Shown here: positions 32,854 through 41,633 of the stretch, in pieces
How the letters are laid out: each line of letters begins with the position of its first letter
How positions within the stretch are numbered: the stretch's first letter is position 1
NCBI RefSeq assembly: GCF_001640025.1
Contig: NC_031671.1
Location: 1,612,001-1,676,000, forward strand
DNA length: 64,000 bases
Origin: Sugiyamaella lignohabitans
Taxonomy: Eukaryota; Ascomycota; Dipodascomycetes; Dipodascales; Trichomonascaceae
Direction of reading: 5' to 3'
Position numbers and translations under genes: made by a program
Notes under the pieces: generated by a model
Told to the model about the DNA's origin: nothing
Seen by the model: only the letters and a program-made list of their open reading frames with translations
Databases searched by the model: none

Positions 32854-33197
32854 ATCGACCCCCTCCTCCTCCACCACCCACGGGACCCGGTTGTCCAGGA
32901 CAGCCCGTATCTACATCCAACAAACCAGTTCACGCCGGTTCCTGATTGATTGATTGATTTATTGATTTGTAGGAGGAGACCAAAGGAACGGCGCGCTCGG
33001 TTTCATACTGTTCGGGCTGCATGTGCAAAAAGCAAGGTGCGTCGGCCAGCATATCATTTAAACGAGAGATTCCATAGCCCCAGCAGCACCGCAACACCAG
33101 CACCAGCAGCACCTTCATCACCGGGGGCTAAAACCGCTACTAGCACCTCTACTCCGTGGCTGCTCCCCCCCCCCACAGCTTCCCCTCTCCCATGCCC

Positions 33198-33257
33198 CGA
33201 CTCGAGCGCAGCGAGAGGAGCAGCGGGGTCTGGGGCGGAGCCCCAGCCGCCGGAGGC
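33198..33257 (+). repeat. GC-palindrome element, single right S arm
   Basis: CGACTCGAGCGCAGCGAGAG through CCGCCGGAGGC, followed by a C run. Confidence 0.92.
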
Positions 33258-34121
33258 ACACCCCCCCCCCTCCATCGCGAAAGGTTGGGGAGACTTCGTC
33301 CAGGGTTGCATTATGTGCTCGGCTAGAGGCAGTAGGGATGATCGGGATCGACGGGGCATGAAAATTTGATTCTAAAAAGCAAATAATAGTGGGTCCAGGT
33401 CGCCTTCGCCGAAAGAGGTAGTGGTCCAGTTCAATTTAACCGACTGGCGCTCGGGAAATTTCTGTTCCACTTCGGGTATCCAGAGCGGTTCCTGGGTGAT
33501 GACGATAGCGAGGGTGGGTGGTGGTGGTGGTCTGATGGCAACGGTGGCTAGCAACCAGGGGGTACCGCTCTGCCGCTCCATCCACGCTGGTACTGGCTAG
33601 TGGGGATTGAGTGGGGTCTAGTGGTGGTGGTGGTGGAATGTGCGGGGTACTTTGGTGTGAGAGGAGGTGAGAGAGGACCAGAAGGTGAGTAAGCGAAGAA
33701 GCGAGTGGGCGGGTGGATGCGTTGCGTTGCCTCGCTTGGCCCTCGCTTCGCTGTGCTTGATGGACGCTGGATTCTGCCGGGTTCTGCTGAGTTCTCTGCG
33801 ACTCCGCCGACCGCTGACGTAGCCATCTGTAATCGCCAGCTGCCAGTGCTACCGGTCCTGCGAGGCCTCGCTCGCAGATCTCGTACTGGCGAAGATTCGC
33901 GCGATGCTGGTTCCGCTGCTGCTGACGCAACGTGCGGCATGCATTGCTAACTTGCAGTCGATCGGCGACCTAACCGTTTTCGACGCTAGCTCGTTTTCAT
34001 CTGCTGCCCAATCCAGAAGGTTCGGATTGCACTCCGCTCCGCTACCCATCTCTCCGTCCCCCCTCCCCCTGTCCTCCACTCTCCCCTTCCTCCACTCCCC
34101 CTCCACCACCACCTCCTCCCA

Positions 34122-34157
34122 CCCCTCCTATCACCCCTCCTATCACCCCTCCTACCA
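34122..34157 (+). repeat. 12-bp CCCCTCCTATCA tandem repeat
   Basis: Three copies at 34122, 34134 and 34146 inside a long C/T-rich tract (about 34045-34200). Confidence 0.85.
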
Positions 34158-34413
34158 CCCTTCTTCTTAGCACACCACCCCTCCTCACTTGTCACACACG
34201 CCCCTCATCTGACCGGCACCGCTCTACTTTCCCCTCCATTATCCCCCTCAAACCTCCCACCCTGCCCGACCTCCCGCCCGCCGCCAGCTCCAATGCAATC
34301 TCACATCCATGCAGTGCACTTTTAACTTGACTGCTTAACTGCTTCTCTGCATCCTGCTCCTCCTCCTCCCAGCCGTGCGATCCCGGTTCACGAGTCTCTC
34401 GGGGCCCGGGCCT

Positions 34414-34553
34414 GCCTCCGGCGGCTGGGGCTCCGCCCCAGACCCCGCTGCTCCTCTCGCTTCGCTCGAGTCGGGTTTGGGGGTGTGAGAGGGTGCCTCC
34501 GGCGGCTGGGGCTGCGCCCCAGACCCCGCGGCTCCTCTCGCTCCGCTCGAGTC
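34414..34553 (-). repeat. GC-palindrome element, two direct left S arms
   Basis: Arms at 34414-34473 and 34495-34553 are in the same orientation, 21 bp apart. The second has the hairpin variant CTGGGGCTGCGCCCCAG. Confidence 0.92.
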
Positions 34554-34737
34554 GGGGCATGGGGGTTGCTGGCCGTCTGGTTTGGTTTAGTTTCATCACT
34601 GAGGAATGCCATTTCTATATTTTCTATTGACCCGGGTCGTTCGTAGCTCGACGGGCGTTTATAAAATAAAATAATCCAGTGAGCGTTCACCCGAGAATCA
34701 GGCACAAGTCCCCGGCTGACGCCGAATCCCCACGCCC

Positions 34738-34796
34738 GACTCGAGCGAAGCGAGAGGAGCAGCGGGGTCTGGGGCGGAGCCCCAGCCGCCGGAGGC
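34738..34796 (+). repeat. GC-palindrome element, right S arm next to the RBA50 stop
   Basis: The arm ends 12 bp before the RBA50 stop codon. It may be the partner of the left arms at 34414-34553, separated by 184 bp of unrelated DNA. Confidence 0.92.
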
Positions 34797-34808
34797 ATAA
34801 GAGTCCCC

Positions 34809-36131
34809 TTAAACGGCAGGTCGGATCGTGCTTCCCTGGCCTTTCCAGAGCCAGAGCGCCTCGGTAGCGTATGCTCGGACGGCGACGCTGCGGGTGCGGT
34901 TTTCGTCGGCAGCTTCGATAAGTGTTTCGTTGACGCGGGCGTGCTCGACGAGTCCGTAGAGTCCGCTGGAGATTTCTTTGCCGTATTGTAGTTTGCCCAG
35001 TCGGTAGAGGATGCGGCCGAGGGTGCGGATGGCGATACACCGTTGAGAGTAGTTGGTGCTGCGACTGAGATGAGCCAGTTCCGCTATCGTGTATCCTGCT
35101 GCCAGTGGTGCGTCTCCGTGGTGGTGGAGTCCCAGATCTGTGCTGATTTGCCGGCTTTGTCGTGGGGTGATGAGTTTGCCGACAAAGTCGAATCGCAGTT
35201 CAGATGGTGCTAGTGAGTCTTGATACTCCGAGTACTCTTTCATATCCTCTTCTTCTGATACGGGTCTCATCCATGCTAGTTTGTCTTGCTCGACTTCGAG
35301 ATCTGGGAAGTATTTAATATGCATTTCGTCTAAAAAGTCAGACTCGGTCTCTTCAGGCACTGTAGGGGGTTTGGGAAAGTGAAGGTCGATTCCGGGCTGT
35401 TGGGTTGCATCGTCTTCATCGTCGTCTTCTTCGAGAATGTATTCGTTACCGTCTTCGTCAACATGGATCTCCGGCTCTCGTTCTGCTGGTTGTTCAAACC
35501 GTACTGTTCTTGGTTTCGACTGTGATTTTGGTTTTTCATAGGTGTCTGGGTTTTCTTGTTCTGATTCAATTGTCGGTTGTGGTCTTGAACTTTTTTGTTG
35601 TGATTCACTTGAATGGTCTTTGGGGTTTTTGCTGCTGCTGCTGCTACCAGCGGTAGCACTGGCACGGTCTTTTCCAATCGCTTGCTCCTGTGAACTTTTG
35701 GCTTCTTTGCTATCAGATCCATCGTCCCATTCTTTGGGTTGCTTAATTTCAGCAGCCTCGGCTCTTCTTAGTAATGCTTGCAAAATACCAGGATCCATGT
35801 TTCTCAGCAGTTCTTCCCGTTCCCGTTCAATTTCGTCGGCATTCATGCTCGCCATCTTTTCAATATTTTCCAGATGAATTTTCTCTCTCTCACTTAGCTC
35901 GCTGCCTTTACTCAACGCCTGCTCTACTTTTGACTTGGCTTTCTCTGGTGCTGGGATACTTCCTGCCGCAGTCTGATTACTGACTGGCATTCGTCGCCGA
36001 TTCCAACTTGCCTTGAAACGACTGGTTTTTGCTGCTCCATCCTTTGGCGCTGTAGGAGGAGCTGGCGGGAGCACCGGTTGGTCTGTCACTTCCCTTTCTA
36101 CGATATCTTTTACGCCTCCAATAAAGTCCAT
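34809..36131 (-). CDS. RBA50: RPAP1/Rba50 family RNA polymerase II assembly factor
   Basis: 440 residues. The N-terminal part holds the RPAP1 N-box: SEREKIHLENIEKMASMN, then EIEREREELLRNMDPGILQALLRRA (about 80-120). The C-terminal domain has the family hallmark LRFDFVGKLI followed by LGLHHHGDAPLAAGYTIAEL and RSTNYSQRCIAIRTLGRILY (about 310-375). Between them is an acidic, Ser/Lys/Gln-rich linker (EEDDDEDDATQ). Rba50/RPAP1 helps assemble RNA polymerase II subcomplexes in the cytoplasm before nuclear import. The fungal form is much shorter than the animal one, as seen here. The ATG at 36131 gives MDFIGGVKDIVERE. The 3' side abuts a GC-palindrome arm. Confidence 0.92.
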   Translation of the reverse strand: MDFIGGVKDIVEREVTDQPVLPPAPPTAPKDGAAKTSRFKASWNRRRMPVSNQTAAGSIPAPEKAKSKVEQALSKGSELSEREKIHLENIEKMASMNADEIEREREELLRNMDPGILQALLRRAEAAEIKQPKEWDDGSDSKEAKSSQEQAIGKDRASATAGSSSSSKNPKDHSSESQQKSSRPQPTIESEQENPDTYEKPKSQSKPRTVRFEQPAEREPEIHVDEDGNEYILEEDDDEDDATQQPGIDLHFPKPPTVPEETESDFLDEMHIKYFPDLEVEQDKLAWMRPVSEEEDMKEYSEYQDSLAPSELRFDFVGKLITPRQSRQISTDLGLHHHGDAPLAAGYTIAELAHLSRSTNYSQRCIAIRTLGRILYRLGKLQYGKEISSGLYGLVEHARVNETLIEAADENRTRSVAVRAYATEALWLWKGQGSTIRPAV

Positions 36132-36708
36132 TGTGTATAGTTCTAGTTCGTTCTCTTACAAATGCATGAGAATTAAGATAAATGCAGGTGAATTAAGATA
36201 TCAGACTTCGTGCGGCGCGGCCGCGTTGGGTGGGGCGTCGACATCAAACTGAAGCTGAAAGTAGATGGCACAAGGTGGTCCTTGTACTAGATTATATTTG
36301 GGATTTGAACCATTCTCGTGGCCGTTCGTGAAAGCGGTAGTGGCCTATCCGGGTAAATCGGAGTAAATGGTGTCGTTCGTGTGTTGGAAATATGTTTGCT
36401 GGGTAGGAACTATATAATACCAAAGGACTCCAAGTAACTCTAATACCACTTTTACTCAACATAAACAAGATCCTGCTAAAACAGCTGGACAACCACCACA
36501 ATACCAAAAGCAGCCCAAACATAGCTGCTAAACGCACCACATAGATCAGCTATGACAAACTTTACCACTGCATGTCAGACGCAGTATGCAGGTACCGCAG
36601 TAGTCCCGCTTATCAAGCTGCTCAATGCTGCCGTACTTCAGCAGCTCCAATTCCCACTAATATCCCAAAAACACAAAGCCTAAAGGAGTCTTGACTCAAG
36701 TTAAGCCT

Positions 36709-36768
36709 GCCTCCGGCGGCTGGGGCGAAGCCCCAGACCCCACTGCTCCTCTCGCTGCCCTCGAGTCG
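36709..36768 (-). repeat. GC-palindrome element, single left S arm
   Basis: The hairpin is CTGGGGCGAAGCCCCAG (different loop, same stem). The S end is altered to CTCGCTGCCCTCGAGTCG. Confidence 0.9.
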
Positions 36769-37280
36769 GACTAAAACAGCAGGTCACACAATGTAAAGCG
36801 TTGGTTGGCCAACTGAAATGGAATTGGTCGTGACAACGAGTACCACTGTCTACAAGTACAAGGACTATTGGAAATAGTCAGAGGATTTTCAATAAATTAA
36901 TCAACAAACCATATCCAAGTTCTATACAGTAGACCGTCGATATATCTATGACGAACCCCGTTAAGAACAAATTCTTTGAGTCTCACTAACCAAAAATCAG
37001 TATGAGAGCACTTCATATATTAAGCCTCGTAGTATAAATAGCTAATATAACCCAAAAAAGTCCGAATCTAACTGCAGTTTTAGAAGGCAGCGCGAAATCA
37101 GGGCGACCAATGATAAGAAACATACTCTAAGTAAGCACCTGGTCAATATTTGCCATAATCCAGAGAATATTGTACAGTTATTAGCCTTTAAACACTCTTT
37201 TATGCCATTTTTTGCTGTATAATACGCCTTTTTATTTATCCCACTATTTTGTATAAGTACAGTACAGAAACTATTTGTTC

Positions 37281-37400
37281 AGTTACGGCCATATCTAGAG
37301 TAAAATAAGATTTCCCGTCCGATCAATCATATTCAAGCCTCTAAGAGCCTTGATCAGTAATGCCGTGGGAGACCAGGCGTGAACAGAAGGTGCTGTAATT
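37281..37400 (+). rRNA. 5S ribosomal RNA (dispersed copy)
   Basis: A 120-nt sequence with the conserved core GGCCATA ... CCCGTCCGATCA ... GATCAGTAATG ... GTGGGAGACCA. Helix I is complete: AGTTACGGC at the start pairs with GCTGTAATT at the end (two G-T pairs). Helix II (TAGAG/CTCTA), helix IV (GCC/GGC) and helix V (CCTT/AAGG) also close although bases differ from textbook yeast 5S, which indicates compensated changes rather than decay. A run of T follows at once (RNA polymerase III stop). It stands alone, with no rDNA or tRNA beside it, as in species with dispersed 5S genes. Several positions diverge from usual yeast 5S, so a variant or ageing copy is possible. Confidence 0.85.
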
Positions 37401-37403
37401 TTT
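37399..37403 (+). terminator. RNA polymerase III T-run terminator of 5S rRNA
   Basis: TTTTT at the 3' end of the 5S gene, followed by further T-rich sequence. Confidence 0.75.
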
Positions 37404-38086
37404 ATTTTATTTTTTTCTCGCTCGTAGAACGTCAATTTTAGCTACAAATATTCCAATAGTGAATTTTGTGTCAAATTTTTCGACTGTTAATTTTTGTTTT
37501 CCATTATTGACTATTTTTTGTAGGAAATTAGGGTCTCATCAGGTGATTAGACAAGGGGCTCAAGAGCATTGAAAATCAAAAAATCTCGCTGTCATGGCTT
37601 TTGGTGGAAAGGGTATCTTTTCGTGCATGGTTGCCTTCTACTTCGGTAGGATAAGTGGCTGTCCGTTTCGAATCCTGGGGTTAGCGGTTTGAGTTATATG
37701 AGGAATCTATATGCTTGATCGCTTTAAGCGTGGTACCATTCTTGAGTGGAGCAATCCAGCAGAGAAGTATCTGCCCTGGGCATGGCGACCGGATCGCAGT
37801 AGCTTGTTGGGCTGCCGAGTTCGAAGCATTGCTTCTGACTACTTTTTTGGCTCTTCTTCTTTTTTTTTTCCAAATTTGCAAGACACGAAGGTGCTAGTTC
37901 TTGCCCCTAGCTGCTCTTGGCACTTGAAATAAAAGTTCACTTTGCATCTCGCCAAGCGAGTAGCATCGCGAATCCACCTCTATCTCGAAGATGCAAAATC
38001 AATAAATAATTTAATAAATAAACAGACTATTTACAAAGGGTAGTATAAAATGCTGTGTCATAAAACTCAAAATGCTTGGCTAGTGC

Positions 38087-38722
38087 CTAGTCTTGATATA
38101 AACATTTATTCGTGCCACGCCAGACTCGCTCAATGACATCGAGCCTCGGTAACAGATGCGGAAATACTATCTCCAGTTTATCTTCGTTTCGAATTATTAT
38201 TGCCAACACAGCTCGAATCTCAAAACCTATGAATGACTCTTGGATAACTACATCAACAATGTCAGATTTGGGTACAAAACGAGTGGATCCGCCAAACAAA
38301 TAGTGAGGGCCCAGATCAGTAATTTGAACTCCAAAAGATTCAAAAACCAGTAGTTTCTCTGTTCGAAATGGCCGTTTTAAAAGGAAGTACCAGCTGATAG
38401 ATCTTAGAAGCCATAGTGCTAATCCTGTTTTTATGTCACCACAACTTAGAGCGAGCCAATAGCCCATTGAACATGTAGTCAAACTGCTTCTAAAGGACGA
38501 TTCTTGGATTGACCCAGACTGTGACAGAACATGTCCTATCAGTCTATCTACCTGTATACTAGCAATTGGATACCAACTCCAGATATTTAGAGCTACCAGA
38601 AATAGCTTGACTGCTAGAGTCCAAATTATGGTCACGGTAGAGTATGATCCATCAGACACTGTGTATTCTACCAACGAAGGTGACGGTTTGGAAATGTCGA
38701 AATGAAGGCTTTTCCGTCCCAT
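38087..38722 (-). CDS. GPI15: GPI-GlcNAc transferase subunit Gpi15 (PIG-H family)
   Basis: 211 residues. Two hydrophobic segments in the first half (about 28-55 and 88-116) form the membrane hairpin. The C-terminal half carries the PIG-H domain: EKLLVFESFGVQITDL, then RFVPKSDIVDVVIQESFIGF, AVLAIIIRNE and VFPHLLPRLDVIERVWRG. PIG-H/Gpi15 is an essential, non-catalytic subunit of the ER complex that moves GlcNAc from UDP-GlcNAc to phosphatidylinositol, the first step of GPI-anchor synthesis. The ATG at 38722 (MGRKSLHFD) is the first in frame. It is divergent from the Artemis-type nuclease. Confidence 0.85.
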   Translation of the reverse strand: MGRKSLHFDISKPSPSLVEYTVSDGSYSTVTIIWTLAVKLFLVALNIWSWYPIASIQVDRLIGHVLSQSGSIQESSFRSSLTTCSMGYWLALSCGDIKTGLALWLLRSISWYFLLKRPFRTEKLLVFESFGVQITDLGPHYLFGGSTRFVPKSDIVDVVIQESFIGFEIRAVLAIIIRNEDKLEIVFPHLLPRLDVIERVWRGTNKCLYQD

Positions 38723-39155
38723 ATCCAGAGCTAGAATGGGCTATAGTTTATTTATTCCAGACAGACAAATCAATTTGTGTAATTCCGGACGACCAGATGA
38801 ATATGACTTCGAATATAAGCGCTGTTAGCAGTAGAAGTTGAAAAATGAAGTTGATGTCAGCTCAAAGTATTGCCCTTGCCCAGGTCATATAATGGTCATG
38901 GAAAGGTTCAATTTTGATTGATGAATAAGTCCAAATGTTCTAAAACTTGGAATAGGATCCAAAGATTCCAAGGTAGAGATTTTTCTACAATTTCAGAGGT
39001 CAGTGCTCTTTGAGTTTGCCAAGCTCACCCAACTCTGGGTGTCACATGACAACGATTTCTGCGTATGGGTTTCGCGATCATATCGTGGCGATCTGACCGT
39101 TTCATGCAACATTTAATTAACGGAAGAATACATTACATGATCTCGACTGGCAATT
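38723..39155. other. Shared promoter region, GPI15 / Artemis-type nuclease
   Basis: 433 bp between divergent start codons. No repeat element and no other gene are seen. Confidence 0.6.
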
Positions 39156-41509
39156 ATGTCAACATTCAGTGGAGTTGTCGAGGAATTTCCGTTGATCCGA
39201 AGTAAGTAAATGAAGGGTTATAACCGAGCTGAATTTTGTGATTAAACCGAGGAGTTCAGGAGTTCCTGTTACATACATTTAACAGTGTTATTCTGCTATT
39301 ATCTGAATCACAATACTAATCCACATTGTTTACAGTTGACAATTTTTCGTACGCCAGTGCAAAAAGTAAACCTCGCTTGGCACTTTTGTCTCACCTACAC
39401 ATTGACCACACTAGTGGATTGGAGAATGTGAATTACAGTGGTCCAAATGTCTACTGCTCGGAGATTACCAAACAGGTTTGTATTGCTGTAGTGAGCCAGT
39501 GGCGCTGACCTCTTGTACTTTTTCAGGAAATCAGGGAACCCACGAATCGACTCGAGCGAAGCGAGAGAAGCAGCGGGATCTGGGGCGGAGTCCCAGCCGC
39601 CGGAGACAATGTTGACTTTATTGAACATGTTTTAACCTGTGACAGCTCTTGTACAACTACAAAAAGATTCGGGACAGGAACCAGACGAGGAATGGGGAGG
39701 AGTCCAGCTACTGCTTCCGCCATTTGTTTGAACATAATTTAGTGGTATGTGTGGATTTGTTTTGAGAGAATTGAGAAAGGATCGATTTAAGCTAACGGTT
39801 GGTAGAGGTCGCTGCAGTTGAACACTCGGCATGAAATTGCACTCACTCAGATCGAGAAAGTGTGTGTTACACTTATTGATGCCAACCACTGTCCTGGGTC
39901 TGTTATGTTTCTGATTGAGGGGACAGATGGAACAGCTGTTTTATATACAGGAGACGTGCGAGCAGAACCATGGTTTGTGAACACTTTGACACATAACCCA
40001 CATTTGTCTCCTTATGTCTATGGATATAGGGAACTGCGCTGTATATATTTGGATACGACATTCGCATATCGTGGGAAGCGTGACCTGAACTCAGATGAGA
40101 AAGAAAGCTCAGGATGGCTTGAATACGATCTGTACGGTGATCAAGTCAATGAACAACGGGACAATCATCGCGAGTATGTTGATATAATGCCTAATCATCA
40201 GGGCATCAAGTATTTATTAAGGTGCATGCGGGAGTATCCCGAAAAGACAAATTTCTGGATGTCAGCACGAACAAGTGGGTATGAAGAAGTATTGTTAGAA
40301 GTGGCACGATGCTACAGAACTAAAGTCCATGTGGACGAGTACACGTATAAATTGTACTCGTATATCTGTAAGAGCAGCAGGATAGATAGCGAAGGCATAA
40401 TGATCAAGCTGTTGATGAATTATCTGACCACAGATGCACTTGATACGAGGTTTCACGCCTGTTCTGATGCGAGTTGTCGAGGTGGATACAAGAATACTGA
40501 TGTTTACCTTCACTCGGCCACTAATCTAAACCTTGAGCAACTACAATATCGCAACGGGATGTTGGATAGTCCGTTTACAGTACAGCAAGCCAAGAAATTC
40601 ATACAGACAGCTACGAACGTAGGGTCAAAGAACAGTAATATATTTCGGTTATCACGAAATATTCTGTACTGTCCTGAAAAGCAGAATAACCAAATAATGC
40701 CGGTACATGTCATGTTCCCATACTCGCGCCACTCATCGTATAAAGAGGCCCGACACCTTGTGTCGCTGTTCTGTCCGAAAATGGTCTATCCGATAGTACA
40801 ACAGAGACAGTATTTCTTAGAGGGCTTTACGATAAAAGGCGCTTTTGGTGACCTTTGCAAGGGAACGACATTCACAGCAGATATCGCATGGGAACGTCTT
40901 TTGGCTGACGAGCGAGAGAAAACGGAGAAAGAAATACAAGAGAAAACACAGGGCTTAGTACAAGAAAAAAGGAAGATAGAAGCGGTCTCCGCAAATGAAG
41001 AAGCCATTGCTACCAACAACTCTTTTGTATTTGGCGTTGGCAAGTCGCATAAAAAGAATACACTTCGATATATGCCAATATCGCCTGTCCAACAGTCGTC
41101 AGATTCGCAGGATAATTCCGATGTCCATGAGTTTCTGTGGCACAATTCCCAAAGTGCAGGTAATAACGTCTCGTTTGGTAACAAAGACAATTCATCGTCT
41201 CAATTTAGTTCTCGAAGCACAGACATTGAATTATCACCAAAACGGAGACCTCATGTTCGAACAGAAATCGTCACCCAGGCTCCTACTTTTATGAAATCTG
41301 TAACTGACAAAATGCTTCCCCTGTGGCGACCCCTAACAATGATTGAGAAGACATCGCACAACACAAAGCCAAGTGATGACATGGACCCGGTAGAAGACGA
41401 GTCACAAACCATCAGCTGTTGCGAGGTAGACAGACTTTCAAATCAGTTGGCTAATAACCCGAACCGTTGGTTTGAACTATCAGCCCAACTGTCGTACAAA
41501 AAATGTTGA
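39156..41509 (+). CDS. Artemis/SNM1-type metallo-beta-lactamase-beta-CASP nuclease (4 exons)
   Basis: Proposed exons: 39156-39201, 39336-39475, 39646-39744, 39806-41509 (662 residues). Junction phases all agree. Donors are GTAAGT, GTTTGT and GTATGT; intron 1 has TACTAAT 15 nt before its acceptor. The metal-binding motif SHLHIDH (His35, His37, Asp39, His40), then LIDANHCPGSVMFLIEG (His123) and VLYTGDVRAEPW (Asp145) define an SNM1-family metallo-beta-lactamase; a beta-CASP region follows. The phrase 'DANHCPGSVMF' with 'EPW(F/W)VN' and the lack of an N-terminal zinc finger fit Artemis-like fungal proteins better than Pso2. These nucleases process DNA ends and crosslinks in the nucleus. The last 250 residues are Ser/Lys/Asp-rich. 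Intron 2 contains a GC-palindrome arm. Exon edges need transcript support. Confidence 0.8.
39548..39606 (+). repeat. GC-palindrome S arm inside intron 2 of the Artemis-type gene
   Basis: CGACTCGAGCGAAGCGAGAG through CCGCCGGAGAC, with several substitutions (GGGATCTGGGGCGGAGTCCC). It lies between an unused-looking acceptor (TTTTTCAG, ending 39526) and the acceptor at 39645 that keeps the frame. Confidence 0.9.
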
Positions 41510-41633
41510 TCCACAAGTGACAATTGAGTCCAACCCAGACACATCTCCTCCTACAAAGCATTTCCCAGGCTAGCATTAATTTACAATAATTCATCAAATA
41601 AAATACATATACCCCTAATAAATAATTAATATA

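Larger units (their letters stand above)
28719..34808. other. 6-kb gene-free region upstream of EFG1
   Basis: No credible gene, tRNA or spliced frame. Longer frames (such as the 269-codon one at 32124-32933, minus) run through GC-palindrome arms and have no domains. The first 1.3 kb is A/T-rich with short ACCTGACA repeats near 29370-29405, an (AT) run near 29901, and many ACCACC/CACC motifs. From 30 kb it becomes GC-rich, with many CAG/CTG triplet islands (30907, 31805, 31882, 32367, 32418) and elements at 30216, 30640, 31006, 32027, 32718, 33198, 34414, 34495 and 34738. It likely holds EFG1 promoter and leader DNA. Confidence 0.5.
36132..38086. other. Intergenic region carrying the 5S rRNA gene
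   Basis: Upstream of RBA50 and downstream of GPI15. It contains a lone GC-palindrome arm (36709) and the 5S rRNA gene (37281-37400). The remaining A/T-rich DNA shows no gene. Confidence 0.6.

Noticed and set aside
32124..32933. 269-codon minus-strand open frame
   Set aside because: It runs through two GC-palindrome elements, has no domain, and its Pro/Ala/Gly/Arg-rich segments are translations of the repeat.
34809..36131. Possibility that RBA50 is truncated by the adjacent element
   Set aside because: The C-terminal RPAP1 block is complete and followed by about 65 residues; the element begins beyond the stop codon.
36198..36212. 15-bp match ATATCAGACTTCGTG shared with the 5' edge of tRNA-Asn (13587-13601)
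   Set aside because: Suggestive of a tRNA fragment, but one or two 15-mer matches are expected by chance in 64 kb and nothing else of the tRNA is present.
36300..36370. Minus-strand GGTTCAAATCC tRNA B-box-like motif
   Set aside because: The T stem does not close and no acceptor pairing was found.
37600..37690. tRNA-like GTTTCGAATCC motif
   Set aside because: A B-box-like string is present but no T stem, anticodon stem or acceptor stem can be formed.
37594..37692. 32-codon frame starting MAFGGKGIFSCMVAFYFG
   Set aside because: Short, no recognised family, no splice signals nearby; probably chance downstream of the 5S gene.
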